Source: Yamagishiella unicocca
Lineage: Eukaryota > Chlorophyta > Chlorophyceae > Chlamydomonadales > Volvocaceae
NCBI GenBank assembly: GCA_003116995.1
Contig: BDSL01000156.1
Span: 62,001 to 126,000, forward strand
Direction: 5' to 3'
DNA length: 64,000 nt
Shown: positions 22,901-40,547 of the stretch, piece by piece
Layout of the letters: every line of letters starts with the position of its first letter
Position numbering within the stretch: the first letter of the stretch is position 1
Notes under the pieces: generated by a model
Database searches by the model: none
Seen by the model: only the letters and a program-made list of their open reading frames with translations
Told to the model about the DNA's origin: nothing
Made by a program: the position numbers and the translations under genes

Positions 22901-25900
22901 CGGCCTGCGGCCCCGAACTCCACGGCATTAGGTTGCACCTCTGGGTGCCTGGTGTAAGGAGAAGCCGACGTTGTCGCAACCTCGCGGTCCTGCATCGAGT
23001 GCTGCGCGTCAGCCGCATTGCGCTGGCCTTGCGCGCCCTCCCACTCCCGTTTGCTGACAGGAGGGGTATCCTCGTCATCACCATCGTCGTACATGGTAGG
23101 GGTGGAATAGCGGCCGGCGCCCACTGGGGACAGGGGCAATAGGCAACCGCTCAGCATGCGTTTTCAGTACACAGGATGGTGTCACATGCGGTGTGCATAC
23201 CTCTCGCGTTCATCCTATGCCCCTGCCCGGACAGGCCCCTTGGGTACCGGCGCCTGTGGATGGCTTCCACCCCCCAATGACGCACCTGACGCTGAGGGGG
23301 GAATACCCGACGCCGGCAGCAATGTACCCGAGTGCGGCAGCTCCGGCTCCGAAACCACATCGCCCGCCTCTCCGCCGTCTCCATATGCGGCACCAACGGC
23401 CGCCTGAGACGGTGCGCCCCCACTGCCGGTTCTGCCACCAGCGCTGCGCTCGTGACGCACTGGTCCCCCCCGCCGGCTGCCCGGCGCCGCTGCCGCCGTG
23501 GCGCTGGTTGAGGCAATCGCTCCGTCCCGCGGCATGGTGCCGGACTGCGGCGACATCGCCGACTTGCGCGCCGGATTGGGTGGTGCTGTGGGCTGAGGCT
23601 GGGGAAGGAAATCTGCGGGCAGAGCATTGCAGGGGAGAGAAAACCAGCTGAAGTGGCTGGTTGGACGCGTGAACGGGACATGCAAGGCCGGGTGGTATGC
23701 AGGATAACCTGTACACGGAGTGCTGGAACGCGCCCCGCCCGCATCACTCCATGGTTCCGTGTCGTCAGGAAGAAGCCATGTCGTATAGCCGGGGGTTCCA
23801 CAAGACAGAGGCCGCAGATGCAAAGGCCGGCGGGGGCAGGGCAGGCGGAATGGGCGGTGCGCACCTGCTCTCGGAGGTAGACCCGTGATCCAGCTGCGCG
23901 GTGCTGGCTGGGTGCTGGGCCGGTGGGCCTGCCAGGTGTGCGCGGGTGCCCCCTCACCCGCCCCTGGACCCCGGCCCCCGCCGCCGACCCCGAAAGGTGC
24001 TTCATCCGGGTTTGCATTCCTCCCGAGGGCGCCGGAACCAGCGGCGGCCTGCCGAGGACTGGGAGCGCGACCTGCTCTCGCCGATAACGGGTCGGCGGCG
24101 CCTCCAGCTACGGCGGTGCCTGTGGCGGCTGAGGCCCAGCGTGGTGACGCCCACGGTTCTACTGACGGGCTCCTGCCCGGTCCCCCACTGCTGCTGCGGA
24201 CCTGCACCTGTGGGCTGGACGCGCTGCGGGGCCCGGAGGCGCGTGGAGCGAAGGCCTGCCAGCCCCAAGCCTCGTTGCGCGGCGACACGGTCCCGGGGAG
24301 CTGGCCGAGACCGCGGCGCGTGGCGGGGCTGCTGACGAGGAGCCCTTCATCGCGCTCGCGAGTCGCTGCGACTGGCGGGGCGGTGGCCGAGTGCTGCAGC
24401 CAGGACAGGAAGTCTTCGTCCCTGGCCACCTCAGCGTCCCGCTCGCCCGCTTCGCCCGCTTCGTAGAGAGGCACTGTCAGCTGCGCAGGGCACGGGAGGG
24501 CAGCGGCGCGGCGTTGAGGGGTTTAGGGCTGGCGTGGAGTCCCGTTCTCCCGGAGGTTGGATCGCACGCGCAAACCCTGTGCCCCACCTCCTCTCTCCGC
24601 CCCCCCCCCCCTTACCCTCTTACTTGCACGCCCCCTGCCACTTGACCCGCACCCCCACCTGCACGTGGACCGGCATCATCGTCGCTGGCGCCGCATACAG
24701 CCGCAGCCGAATACCGCCCGCTAGAGTGCCCCCCAGCGGCATCGCCACCAGCGCGCTGCCTCCGGCCGATGCCGGCAGGAAGCCCGCGCCCACGAGGGAG
24801 CCCCCCGGGAAGTGCTCCTCCTGAATGACCTGTGAGGGGTTTGGGGCATTTGGGGATGTTGGTCCTACGGCGTGGTCGCCCAACCGCGGTTCCATCCCTG
24901 CCTTCAGCTGCGCGCGACATGTCGTTTTTGTCGCACCTGATGCGTGGTGGCGTCAAGCACGGCCAGGCTGGTGCCTGCGCGAGGAGCGAAGCCGGAACGG
25001 CACGTCAGCTGGCGGAGAGCATGCTTGACGTCTGATATCCGCACGAGCTCCATGTGAGGCCTCACCTGACCCAACCGCCAAGTAGTTGCCGTCAGGACTG
25101 TACGACAGGAAGGTCTCCCCCGCGAATCGGGTTTGGTGTACGCGTTGCCACGCTTGCTCGCCGCTGCTGGTCGCGCGGAAGACGTGCATCCAGCCGGCCG
25201 TGGAGGCGGCGGCCAGCAATGTGTCTACAAACGAGACGCGCGATGACATCAATTGAGAATAAAATGTAAGCGGACCGTAAACACAAATACGGCAGGCAAT
25301 TTAAGCCCAAGCTGGATGGAAAGACTCCGTGGTGTGGCGATGTTGGCAGTGCTGGCGATGTTCGAAGGCAGTTCGCTATCAGTGCATCAAACTCCAAAAC
25401 CTAACTGAGGCCTTCACGGTCCATAACGTGAGGCGAAATTTCCCAGGATAGTCAGGGAGGGCCCAAGACTGCCACGCTGTCGACAGCCAGAACCTGCTGC
25501 AAGGAGGAAATGGGGGCTCACCAGTGCCGCCCCGTTCCGTAGCAAGGCTCCGCCATGGAAGGCCAGCCGGACTGGACACCACGCCGCCGCCGTCCAGCCC
25601 GCGCGGCGCCGCCGCAGTCGCCGCGTCGTGCGCTTGGAGCGGCGTGAGGCGGCATGCTAGGGCCGTGACGGGACCATCGCCGGCGCAGAAGCGTTGCACC
25701 GCCTGTATGCGCCTGGTGGAGATGTCGTACATGCACACGTCGCCCTGATCCGTGCCTGCGGCGACCTGGGCACGGGTCGGGGGCGTGCGGGTGGAGGGCA
25801 AGCACTCAGCTCGCTTGTTCGCGTAACCAAACCTCTGCTCCTCCTTGTGGCCGTTCTGGGCCGTGACATGACACCTCAGCTATATGCACCCTTGGTCATT

Positions 25901-27408
25901 CGCCGGCACATGGTCGCTACAACCCACCATCAGCGGGCCTACGAAGGTCACAGCCGTGACCTGCACGGCTCCGCCAGCCTGGCGCCTCGAGTCCAGCATG
26001 GAGCCACTGCCCAGGCTCCACAGCCGCACACAGCCCTCCGCCCCGCCAGACAAGAGCAGCTCTCTGTTCGCGGCAAGGCTCAGCACCGAGCCTGCGACGG
26101 GACATGCGGGGCACGGGGTCAGGACTTTTGCGACAAAGGCAAGTCGAGGACCGGTTGATCCATGAAGCTGTACAGGGCAGCACAGAGCCCACGCACTGCT
26201 TTCTCTTTGCGACTGCTCGGTTGTTGGCCCGTCGCCAAAAGAGTGCGGAATGCAGGTTTGCAGGCTTTCGACAAGCACCATTCGCACGCCAACGCTCCTT
26301 CCAGCAGACACATGGCGCACGAAGGCGTTGCATGACGGAGCCGCCTGACCAGCTGCCTCATGCCAACCTTACCCAAAACTCCACCTGCGCCCGGCCCACC
26401 CTGTCGCAGCAGCTCACCGTCATGGGACCCGAATAAGAAAACGGCGCCGTGCTCGCCTTCACACAGAGGCAGCTGTGCAAACAAGATCCGCCCAGACGCG
26501 CGCTGGCACAGCACGAGTCCATCATCCGCCAGGTGCTCGAAAGCGCGCCACTCCTTACGCACGGGCTGAGCAAAGCCGCCACCTGAGCGTGTGAAACCGC
26601 AGCAATGGACGAATGCAGGCCGTGCGGCTAGTGCTAAGCTATGACATTACGGTATGCCGCTGTCCCGCTGACAATCTTTCTCGCGCCGCAGAGCACACCT
26701 GTGTCTGGGGCCTCATCCCCCCAGCGCCAATCACTGACCTGTACAAAGCTGCAGTTCGTACACGGCAGCAACGGTCGCCGGTCCATTGCCCTCCCCCAGC
26801 CTAATCATGTAGTAGGCACCATGGGTGTCAACCACGCCAATGTGACCCGGCAGACGTGGATGTGGCCTTTGGGGAGGTGTTTTAGGAAGGTCACGAGGCG
26901 GTAAGACTATCGCATAAAAGCGGCACACGAGTAAACGCTATCCCAAGTGCTTTGTCATGTAAATTTTATTATGGTTTTGCGCACCTTACAAGGGCTGCCT
27001 GCACGGTGCCCGAAAACAAACGTGTTGTCGCCGAGGCAACCACCGGCAGCTTTGCAATTTGCAAGGTAGAACCTGCCATCTGCATCCTCAGGGGTAATAT
27101 TCCTGGTTCAGATGCGTGTTGTGCACAGTATACGTCTAGCTGTCATGGCTCCGATCCTACTTTCAAATTTTATTGACACCAGAAGAAAGTGATCGTACAT
27201 AAGCACAGGCGCTGAGCTCATTCCACGATTGTACCTTCAGTTTCGTTGGTGTTGCATGAGCACACACATGCTTTCCGGCGATGCCGTATAACGTCGTATA
27301 TCTAAGCGGCCGTGGGTTTTTAAAGGGCATTGATGCATCGGTACCGAAAACAGCGATACATACCTTCACGGTTGTTAAATAGGGTCGCAGCCAGGACGCC
27401 ATAATCAT
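19980..27408 (-). CDS. WD40-repeat protein with long disordered C-terminal half
   Basis: I could not name an orthologue. Predicted exons: 27364-27408, 26990-27139, 26739-26937, 26418-26582, 25928-26091, 25522-25765, 25066-25224, 24937-25031, 24659-24829, 23958-24480, 23286-23612, 22812-23123, 21644-22617, 21102-21513, 20245-20992, 19980-20118, giving about 1,608 aa. The N-terminal third is a beta-propeller: ELLLSGGAEGCVRLWSLGSG, VAAGTDQGDVCMYDISTRR and FLSYSPDGNYLAVGS. The rest is Pro/Gln/Ser-rich with an acidic stretch (EEAEEDAEEEEDLV), a basic segment FRGFKPNHAKVLQQLRRK and a short conserved-looking tail, VAKQLHPGWVASRQLKPEL. Exons 1-3 and the exon ending at 22812 are the least certain; exon 3 needs a 52-nt intron. 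The 25032-25065 junction is odd. Propeller scaffolds of this shape occur in centrosomal, ciliary and RNA-processing proteins. Confidence 0.7.
21514..21643 (-). other. Predicted GC-AG intron in the WD40 gene
   Basis: The reading frame switches here between two long coding blocks. The only phase-correct solution found uses donor CAG|GCAAGT and acceptor CGGCCCGCAG|G. GCAAGT is the standard context of the rare GC-AG introns. Confidence 0.65.
25032..25065 (-). other. 34-nt putative intron or frame break in WD40 gene
   Basis: After LAVGS the frame must shift by one to reach the next good coding stretch (MELVRISDVKHALRQL). A donor TCAG|GTGAGG and acceptor ATATCAG|AC fit the phase, but the intron would be only 34 nt and would delete a likely propeller strand. 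See the findings. Confidence 0.4.
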
Positions 27409-27576
27409 CGCAAGAAAGGACAGATAGGAACTCGCCAGCTCAGTAGACTCCTGGACTGCCTTCTTGGCAACCCGAGTCGTAGACGATTGCCCCGTCACCG
27501 GTTGCGCTTGTGCCCACGGACTTTCTCCGTGTCACTCTTTCAGCCCGCGGGCCTTGATTTCTTCGTCGCGCTCACA
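27409..27576. promoter_or_regulatory. Putative bidirectional promoter (168 bp)
   Basis: The predicted start codon of the WD40 gene (minus, 27408) and of the flagellar-type gene (plus, 27577) are 168 bp apart and divergent, so both promoters and 5' UTRs must share this stretch. No clear TATA box is seen. Confidence 0.45.
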
Positions 27577-28618
27577 ATGGTGTACACGGCGCTTGCTGGG
27601 AACCAAACAGAGCGATACCCGCGTGTGAAGGAGCAATACAAGACCACGAATCAACACTTCCACGATTCGGTAAGCGGGGCATCTGGGCGGCCAGGTGACT
27701 CGCGCTTGGGCTTCGAATTGAAGGCGGCACCGCGAAATATACTAACAAATACTGTGTGTGGGACATTGAGGGAGGATCAGAGTTGTTCTTCTATGCTCGG
27801 GAAGCTCAGCCTCGACTGCGTCACCAGTAATGCAGGTTTCGCTCCTTTCTGTGCCTGTTCAGCCGATGCGCAACATTCTCATAATCAGGGTCAGCGCCCT
27901 TGAAACTTGCAACGTATGCCACAGTTTAATAGCTTACGCCCCTGCGGCTGTTCGTTGTAACATGGCTCAGCGCTTGAGCTTCTGTATTTGCCCGGCGGAC
28001 GCTGTGATTCTTATGAGTGGGCACTACCTTAACTAGTTTCATACAAGGCCCTATGCACCACTGAAACCTTACGCTCTCGTCCTACCCTCAGCCGACCTCC
28101 AAGGAGCCCCTCAAGACTAGCACCTTCGGGAAACTCTATGAGAACAGCCCCTACTTTTTGGACCGGCGGCTTGAACTGAAGCCTGTATCCAGGGCTTCGA
28201 TGGTTGGGGGAGGCACAACATCCTTGAAGGTGACCGGCGACGTGCCACCTCCCCTCACCTGGTCTGGACGGCTTTCGTCCCTAACCTACCGCGGAAACGG
28301 GTCTTTCGAGCTAGCTAACGGTGAGTTGAATTGGCCCACGTTGCGCCTTACCCAATGGCTGATCCAGCGTGCCCACCTTAGTTTGCTCGTGTCCTCTTTC
28401 GTCGCATGCCAACCCCATCTTTCGCCCGCTCAGGATTGACGTACAGCACGGGCAGCCAGAAGCCGGTAAAACTTGTACCGTACGCCGATCTTCAGAAGAC
28501 TGAGTACCAGGACCACTACAACCGCACAGCGGTGGCCTCGGAGCATCCGCGCTGGGCTTCTGGCCGAGCGCCATACAGTGTAGACTACAAAACTACAGGG
28601 CGATTTTCGGGTTTGTAA
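27577..28618 (+). CDS. Small flagellar-type protein, microtubule-inner-protein-like
   Basis: Three exons (27577-27669, 28092-28320, 28434-28618) join with matching phases into 168 aa, from ATG 27577 to TAA 28616-28618. The protein has no signal peptide or membrane segment and is rich in Tyr, Lys, Ser, Thr and Asn spread evenly, as in axonemal microtubule inner proteins. The segment YKTTNQHFHDS followed by STFGKLYENSPYF resembles the short repeated Y-K-T-N-x-x-[YH] and F-G-x-x-[YF] elements of Pierce-type (DUF4490) proteins of the doublet lumen. That assignment is my inference from motif style, not an alignment. It is head to head with the WD40 gene. The stop codon is the last three bases of a TGTAA signal. 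Confidence 0.65.
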
Positions 28619-30336
28619 ACGGCAGGCGCTTGAGGTCGTGTCCGTCCTGGACCGCCAGTGCCTGCACGATACTTGTGCATGTGGAAGTGTAGTGCCAAGC
28701 ATCGCTGAGGGAACAGCTACAGGTGCCCGATGTCCTTTGGGGGCAGAGAATTCTTTTCGTTCGAGTTGTTCGTGACGGATCCAGCCGAGAGCAACTAGCG
28801 GACGGCTTTCATGGCGCATTGATCCAACTGCGGTGAGGGTGTTGGAGGTTGTGCTCGTCCATTTGCTCCTGTTTGGCAAATTTCGCCTCATCATGCTGGT
28901 TCTGGCTGTGGCCTTGAAGTTGGCCACACACGCTCCAACGCGGGGTCAGGATACGTGGTAGCGCAGGCGACACAGCCCTACAGATGGGGCCTGACTTGAA
29001 ATACGCCCCAGCAGGCACGACCCCATCTTCGCGAGAAGGCTTGTGCGGGGAGAGACTTACGGGGTAGGTATTTGTTCGTTGTATGATTAGACAGGATGGC
29101 AGTGCCAGGGAGGCCAGAGGAGTCTAGCAGTGGCTGTCTGCATTGCACTTATTGATCCGCAATTGTTAGCAGGGCTCCAGTCGCGACGTGGCCGGCTCCT
29201 GGCCGTCGCTGCTCGCCCCCCCGCGCATCCGCAGGCTTGTTAGCTACTGGGTGGTTGGCAGGGCGCCCTGTGCCGTAGGATGTGATCGCTTACTGGAAGG
29301 TGGAAGTTTGGCGTGCGTATTTAAAGACGAAAATGTTGCTGACTAGCGTGTTGTTTTCGCAGGTAGCCTCAGAGTGTTCCTGGTCACCGCAAGTGCACGG
29401 TGGAGTCGTTGCAAAGTAATGGCACAGGTTATTCACGTGAACCTTTTCCTGTCGTGTGAAATCTACCGACAGTCGAGCGTGCGGGTGATCGCGATGCATT
29501 TGGATGGCTACCGGCATATGGCCGCCAGCCCAATGGGCCGTTCTACTGATTATGTTGTACTTATTGACCTGACGCGAACTGTCGGCAGCTTCTGGCCGCG
29601 TCAATGATGGCATTCGCGCAACTGAAGCGAGTCCAGCTGCGACTTGAAAGGGACCTCACTGCGCCGTCATTATGTTTGGCGGCCCCTAACCGTCTGACAG
29701 CTGGGCAAGCTGGGCTTGTGACCCAAGGGCTGTGCGCCCATTTCCATGATATTTTCTAATTGTGCCCATAACTAAGTGTAATACAACTAAGATATTTTCA
29801 AGCTGTAGGTCAAGGAGGGCCGAACTTCTCATCCTACATGCACAAATGCGGCCATGTTGCGTGATTAGGCCCCCAAAACGGTCTCTCCAAAGTCTCCGAA
29901 GTCCTCCAAGTCCCCCAGCATGCAATTTTTAAACGTGTATACCAAAACTTTCCTAATTTTACTTCTCAGTGCCGACCTACGGGTTTCCTCTCATGCCCCA
30001 GGGGAGACCCCCTTCCTGCTCCTTCCTTCCCTGACCAGCCCTGACCTGCCCCGCTGCAAAAGGCAATATGAATTAAGGGAGCAGGCTTCTGACACAGAGC
30101 CCCGGTACTTTGGATTGCAGCCAGCAGGTGGTGATGGATGGCGGGGGAGGGATATGGGGCTACAATGCGCAGGAATGCACACTCCACGGCGAACGCTCCG
30201 AAACCTGGCCGACTCACGCAATTCAGGCCGTCTGCGCGATTGGTTTAATTATATGCTATTAGGAGTGTAACGCGTTTAGCGTTAAGGAAGTCGAGGCTCC
30301 TCTCGGCCCAAAGGCACCTCTCGACCCAAAGAGAGG
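28619..30336. other. Intergenic region before the AspRS gene
   Basis: About 1.7 kb without defensible coding signal. Plus-strand TGTAA motifs at 29777-29781 and 30266-30270 are possible poly(A) signals of the small upstream gene if 28614-28618 is not used. Just before the AspRS start, the phrase CCTCTCG[G/A]CCCAAAG occurs twice (about 30298 and 30317). Confidence 0.4.
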
Positions 30337-36076
<5,740 letters not shown>

Positions 36077-36505
36077 CTGTGACCGTAGGATGGCGGGCAG
36101 TAGTAGCAGCGGCCGCCCAAGCAGCGGCGGGTGCCAACGCGACAGAGGAGGCAACAGTGCAGACGGTGGCTCCGGCGCACATGTGGAGATGTGATGTACG
36201 GCTGGACGGCGGTACCGCTGTCCTCACCTGCGGCCCCACGTGACTGAGTGAGAGTGGAGATGGGATCTGGTGGCGGAAATGCGGGTGATATGGTGTTGTA
36301 GTGATCTTTTTGGACGTGGTTTTTGGCCGCCAGATCTCGTGGTGGGAGGGTGACAACTGACGAGCGAGGCGGGTGCTTGGGAGTGTATGAGTAGGCGGAA
36401 CCAGAGGTATGTGTGAACGGAGCTGCGAGGACACGTCGACGTCGGGGGCGGCACGGGTTGGGCGGCCTTCGCCTGCCTGGCAAAGTTATTCGCTCGCAGT
36501 CTCAG

Positions 36506-36510
36506 TGTAA
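36506..36510 (+). terminator. TGTAA poly(A) signal of AspRS gene
   Basis: First plus-strand TGTAA after the AspRS stop at 36076, implying a 3' UTR of about 440 nt. Confidence 0.5.
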
Positions 36511-37119
36511 CGTGTTGTTATATAAAACCACAAACAAGCTATGATTCCCTGAAAAGCCCCTGGCATCCGCAAGCGTCGCAAGGCGGCCCTTCAGCTTGTG
36601 CACTGAAGATGCACTAAATGAATGCGCGTCCTCCACTGGCCGAGTGGAGGACGAGGGAAGGCGTGTGGGTGGGGGGGGGCTCGGAGACGCTCGGGTCGAG
36701 CGCTTGAGTTGCAGGGCAGTGTAGTAGCAGGCGTGATTTGTATCCTTGCCTACGCGTATTTGCTTGCAATACATATCCTTACAGAGCGTTGCCGTATTCC
36801 TCTGCCATGGGCAAGAAGCCGCATGCGCTCCACGACCAACCTTGCGGTAGATTTTAGTCCAGATTACGCGACGTATTAAACCTATAGCTACGAATCTGTC
36901 GTGGGCGCTCTGCCTTTTCCCAACGGCATCGGCTGTAACCTTTGCAGTATCGGCGTCACAACCACGAGGATCTTGTAGCAGTTTCTTGCCTCTCTCAGTT
37001 CCGTGCTGAAGTGTGCGGTGTATTAGCAAGCAACTGAGGAGGCTTTCTTAGTTGGGCCTGTGCAGCCGGCGCCGGCGGCAATATCGGTGACGCCCTCTCG
37101 GCGTCTCTGGTCTTCAGGC
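36511..37119. other. Intergenic / PP2A 5' region
   Basis: No coding motif recognised. An acceptor-like sequence (GGTCTTCAG|GC) sits directly before the PP2A ATG at 37120, so a 5'-UTR intron is possible here. Confidence 0.4.
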
Positions 37120-38067
37120 ATGTTGAACAAGACTCTCACACAGCAGGAGGCTGCTGTGCGTGATGGGCAAATCGGTCAGCTCAGAGAATGCAAAGTGCTG
37201 GCAGAGGAGGAGGTCGTGGAGCTCGCGGCTAAATGCAAGGAGCTGCTGCAGCAGGAGCAGAATGTAACGCACGTTAGGGCGCCGGTTGTGGTAGTGGGTG
37301 ACACCCACGGGCAGTTCCATGACCTGATGGAGATTTTCAAGATTGCTGGCCAGGCGCCGGACGCCAACTACCTCTTTTTGGGGGACTACGTGGACCGCGG
37401 CTACTATTCGGTGGAGACCGTCTGCATGGTTATTGCGCTGAAGGTGCGCTACCCGAGCCGCATCGTAATGATCCGTGGCAACCACGAGAGCCGGCAGATT
37501 ACCCAGGTCTATGGCTTCTACGAGGAGTGCCTCCGCAAGTATGGCAGTGCCAAGGTCTGGCAAGTCCTGACGGACTTGTTCGACTACCTTCCGCTGGCCG
37601 CTGTTATTGAGAACCAGCTGTTCTGCCCGCATGCCGGCCTGTCGCCGTCCATGGACACCCTCGACCAAATCAACCAAATACACCGGTTCGAGGAGGTCCC
37701 ACACGAGGGTCCTATGTGCGACCTTCTATGGTCTGACCCGGACGACCGTATGGGCTGGGGCATATCGCCGCGCGGCGCTGGCTACACTTACGGGCAGGAC
37801 ATCTCGGAGCACTTCAACCACGTCAACGGGCTCAAGTTCATTATCCGCGCGCATCAGCTTGTTTCAGAAGGCTTCTTGTGGCAGCATGAGGGAGCAGTTG
37901 TGACTGTGTTCAGCGCGCCCAACTACTGCTACCGCTGCGGAAACAAGGCGGCCATCGTCGACATCGACGAAAACATGAACCACAAAATTATTCAGTTCGA
38001 CCATGCACCACCCAAGGGTGCGGGTATTACGGAGGTGAAGCGCTCTGTCCCGGACTACTTCCTGTGA
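37120..38067 (+). CDS. Serine/threonine phosphatase PP2A catalytic subunit
   Basis: 315 aa in one uninterrupted frame, ATG 37120 to TGA 38065-38067, close to the 309 aa of canonical PP2Ac. All metal-ligand motifs are present: [55 protein letters not shown] and [38 protein letters not shown] and [18 protein letters not shown] place it in the PP2A clade rather than PP4 or PP6. The C-terminus keeps the Tyr and the terminal Leu (PDYFL) that is carboxymethylated in PP2Ac, but the usual Thr before Pro is Val (SVPDYFL), and the usual CLHGG is CPHAG. The coding region has no intron, unlike most neighbours. Confidence 0.94.
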   Translation: MLNKTLTQQEAAVRDGQIGQLRECKVLAEEEVVELAAKCKELLQQEQNVTHVRAPVVVVGDTHGQFHDLMEIFKIAGQAPDANYLFLGDYVDRGYYSVETVCMVIALKVRYPSRIVMIRGNHESRQITQVYGFYEECLRKYGSAKVWQVLTDLFDYLPLAAVIENQLFCPHAGLSPSMDTLDQINQIHRFEEVPHEGPMCDLLWSDPDDRMGWGISPRGAGYTYGQDISEHFNHVNGLKFIIRAHQLVSEGFLWQHEGAVVTVFSAPNYCYRCGNKAAIVDIDENMNHKIIQFDHAPPKGAGITEVKRSVPDYFL

Positions 38068-40547
38068 GCTTGCTGCGGGTTTTGGGATACGACGGGCTGG
38101 TGTGCCAATGCGCGCGCAGTGCAATCCTTCTATTGGAAGTTAGAACGACGCCTTTTAGTTCATAGGTGGGCTTGGCTAAGTTGCAAGATGTGCTTCGCAG
38201 AGTTGTCGGAGTGGTGCGGCGTGGTGAGGGTGGTTCAGCAGTGGCGCCGTGCATGTGCACGCCGAACAGCACCTGCACCTGTTTATGAGGAGATGGGCAG
38301 CTGCTCAGTCTTTATGAGCCGCACAGTAGCACATGATGAGGCTGATGTCCGCTGAGTTTCTCGCTGAAATACATGGAGACATCTGCACATTCTTTACCAG
38401 AACGGTGTTAGGGTCGCGCCAGCCAATGTGTGAGGGCTGAGAGGGGATAGAGAGGCTGCGACCAGGTCGACGGTGAAGGCTCGCGCCATCGCATGCGCAG
38501 CCCATGTACATGCGCCCCGCTGGGCATCTGCCATCGGTAGGGCAGCCGTGGGTCAGGCATGGTCCTACAACTGATGCCAACATGCCTGAGACCGCACACC
38601 TGGAATGCGCGCCGCATGACTTTAGTACTTCATGGAGGAGCGCCATGGCGGGTGGGAACTGGGGAGCATTGGGGGGTTCGTGTCTGGACAGTGGGCCCGG
38701 AGGTGGCAGCCGATGTGGGTTACGAAGGATGGCCGATGGCGAATTTGTGGTTTGCAGAGCGTGCATACGAAGGTCGTTATTGTGCTTGTGCCTTTGCGCA
38801 CGACACGGACAGGATTTTGTACATGAGGGGCTGGACACGCGTACGGTGCTTAGTCAAGTAATCAAGGTTGGTTTTCATGTTGCTCGAAGGGATGCCGTTG
38901 GCAGTGTTTCGCCTGTAAGCTGTCGAAGAGTGCTGTCGAACGACAGGTCCTACCAAAAAATGAAGGATGTGGGATGTGGGCGACGCTCACCCGCGCTGGT
39001 TGCACACGACCATCTGCGTCAGTAACCAATAATCGTAACGCACGACGTTGAACAACCCGCGCAAAAGCAGTGCAAATCTAGATGGCAAGCTTGTTCCGCG
39101 TTTCCTTAAACGAAAAATAACTGGATTTCAGGTGCGTTCACGAACATGAGCCGCGTATCGGCCGCCCTGCTTGTCCTCAACTCTGGTCCACTCTCTGCAG
39201 TGCAGGTCCCTGTAGTCGATCGTATAGGGAACTCTGACGGCACGTAAACTGACTATGGATGACGGCAGCGCGTAAGGCCGTAATGAAGAAGAATGTATGT
39301 CCTCACCGGCTCCTAGTCGACGACTACTCGTACGGGATATGAGGCCAAGCTGGTCCAGACGCTACAGCACACATGTGAAAGGGCGCTGCCTGAACAAGAC
39401 AACTATTTTGCTGTGCTAGCCTGTCGCCTTGTTGGTGCTACTTCTAGACACCATAATTGGCCTTTATGAGATCCTGTGTGTGGACCAGATTAGGAGACCG
39501 AGGTGTGCGGGGTGGAAGGGGTTGGACCGCGTTAGGTACCATGGGTCACTTCGCGTCAATTTCAAGGCAACGACTACGCGAAGCCTCGGCGGAACTACTA
39601 TGATGGGCCCACGTACAGACACATGCAGAATGCCACATGGCCGACAGGGCCTGGATGATGCCACTATTATTTATTGCGTTGGAACAACAATCATCGGAGG
39701 AACAACAATCATCGGCTCAGCCTGGTCATTGCCCATAATGTATTTTGGACGAAGAAAATATTAAAAAGCTAGTTACATGCACTCCTATCGCCATTATGAG
39801 CGACACCCCAAAGTGCCAGAAGTTAACCCGCAACTCCTGTCGCTGTAAGTGAGTACTGGCCGTATCAGCTACAAGCATTAACTTGAGAAGCGATATATGC
39901 GTTCACGTAATCGGGCTGCAAGGTCCCGGCCAAAGGTAAACCCTGAAACGTACGGTAAACCCTCATTCTCCAGTCTCTCTTGTGCCTCTCTCGTTCCCAT
40001 CTTACTTCTCTCTTTACCTTAGGGCACACCTCATCTTAAGGAAGGTGAGCTTATTTGCGTGGGGTTTGGGTGTAAATACGTGTTCCGATTCAGCGCAGCA
40101 AGTTTGCTGGCAGCGGTCATGATTTCGCACATGCGGAGCAAGCAACAGCGGACCAATATAGATCTCCGGCAGTGTGAGCTTGCTGAGGTCTTTGTGAGCC
40201 GCAGCACTTGCCGCTTGGCGGCCTCCGGACGGCGGCTGCTTTGGAGCCATCGAACATAGCAGCCAAGGCGCATACGCTGGCATCCGAACCATGCAGTGGA
40301 TGAATTTCTTCTTTCGTCCAGCCGCATCCCTGGCGAGCCGATGGCTGCGCACAGCGGCGAATACCTGCCGACTGCCTCTTCGCACAGCAGTGGAGCGCGC
40401 AGCAGCAGATTCGTTTTGTTTGTTGTTGCCGGGCACTGGAGGGCTAAAGCGGCGCGGTGGCGTGGTGGCGTCCACTTGGCACAGCCGTCATCGTTCGGGG
40501 TCTTCCTTGCGTCAGCTCTGCCGCCCCCGCTTTGTGCACGCAGAAGG
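38068..40547. other. Long intergenic region between PP2A and eL24 genes
   Basis: About 2.5 kb of mixed composition with no protein motif on either strand. The last 250 nt before the eL24 ATG stay open in the eL24 frame, but they show none of the family's sequence and probably belong to the 5' UTR or an upstream intron. Confidence 0.4.

Noticed and set aside
37114..37704. Minus-strand open frame of 196 codons across the PP2A gene
   Set aside because: It is antisense to a clearly conserved coding region and has no family motif; high GC and codon bias explain it.
40296..40547. N-terminal extension of eL24
   Set aside because: The frame is open but the sequence has no eL24 character, and the conserved family N-terminus begins exactly at the ATG 40548.
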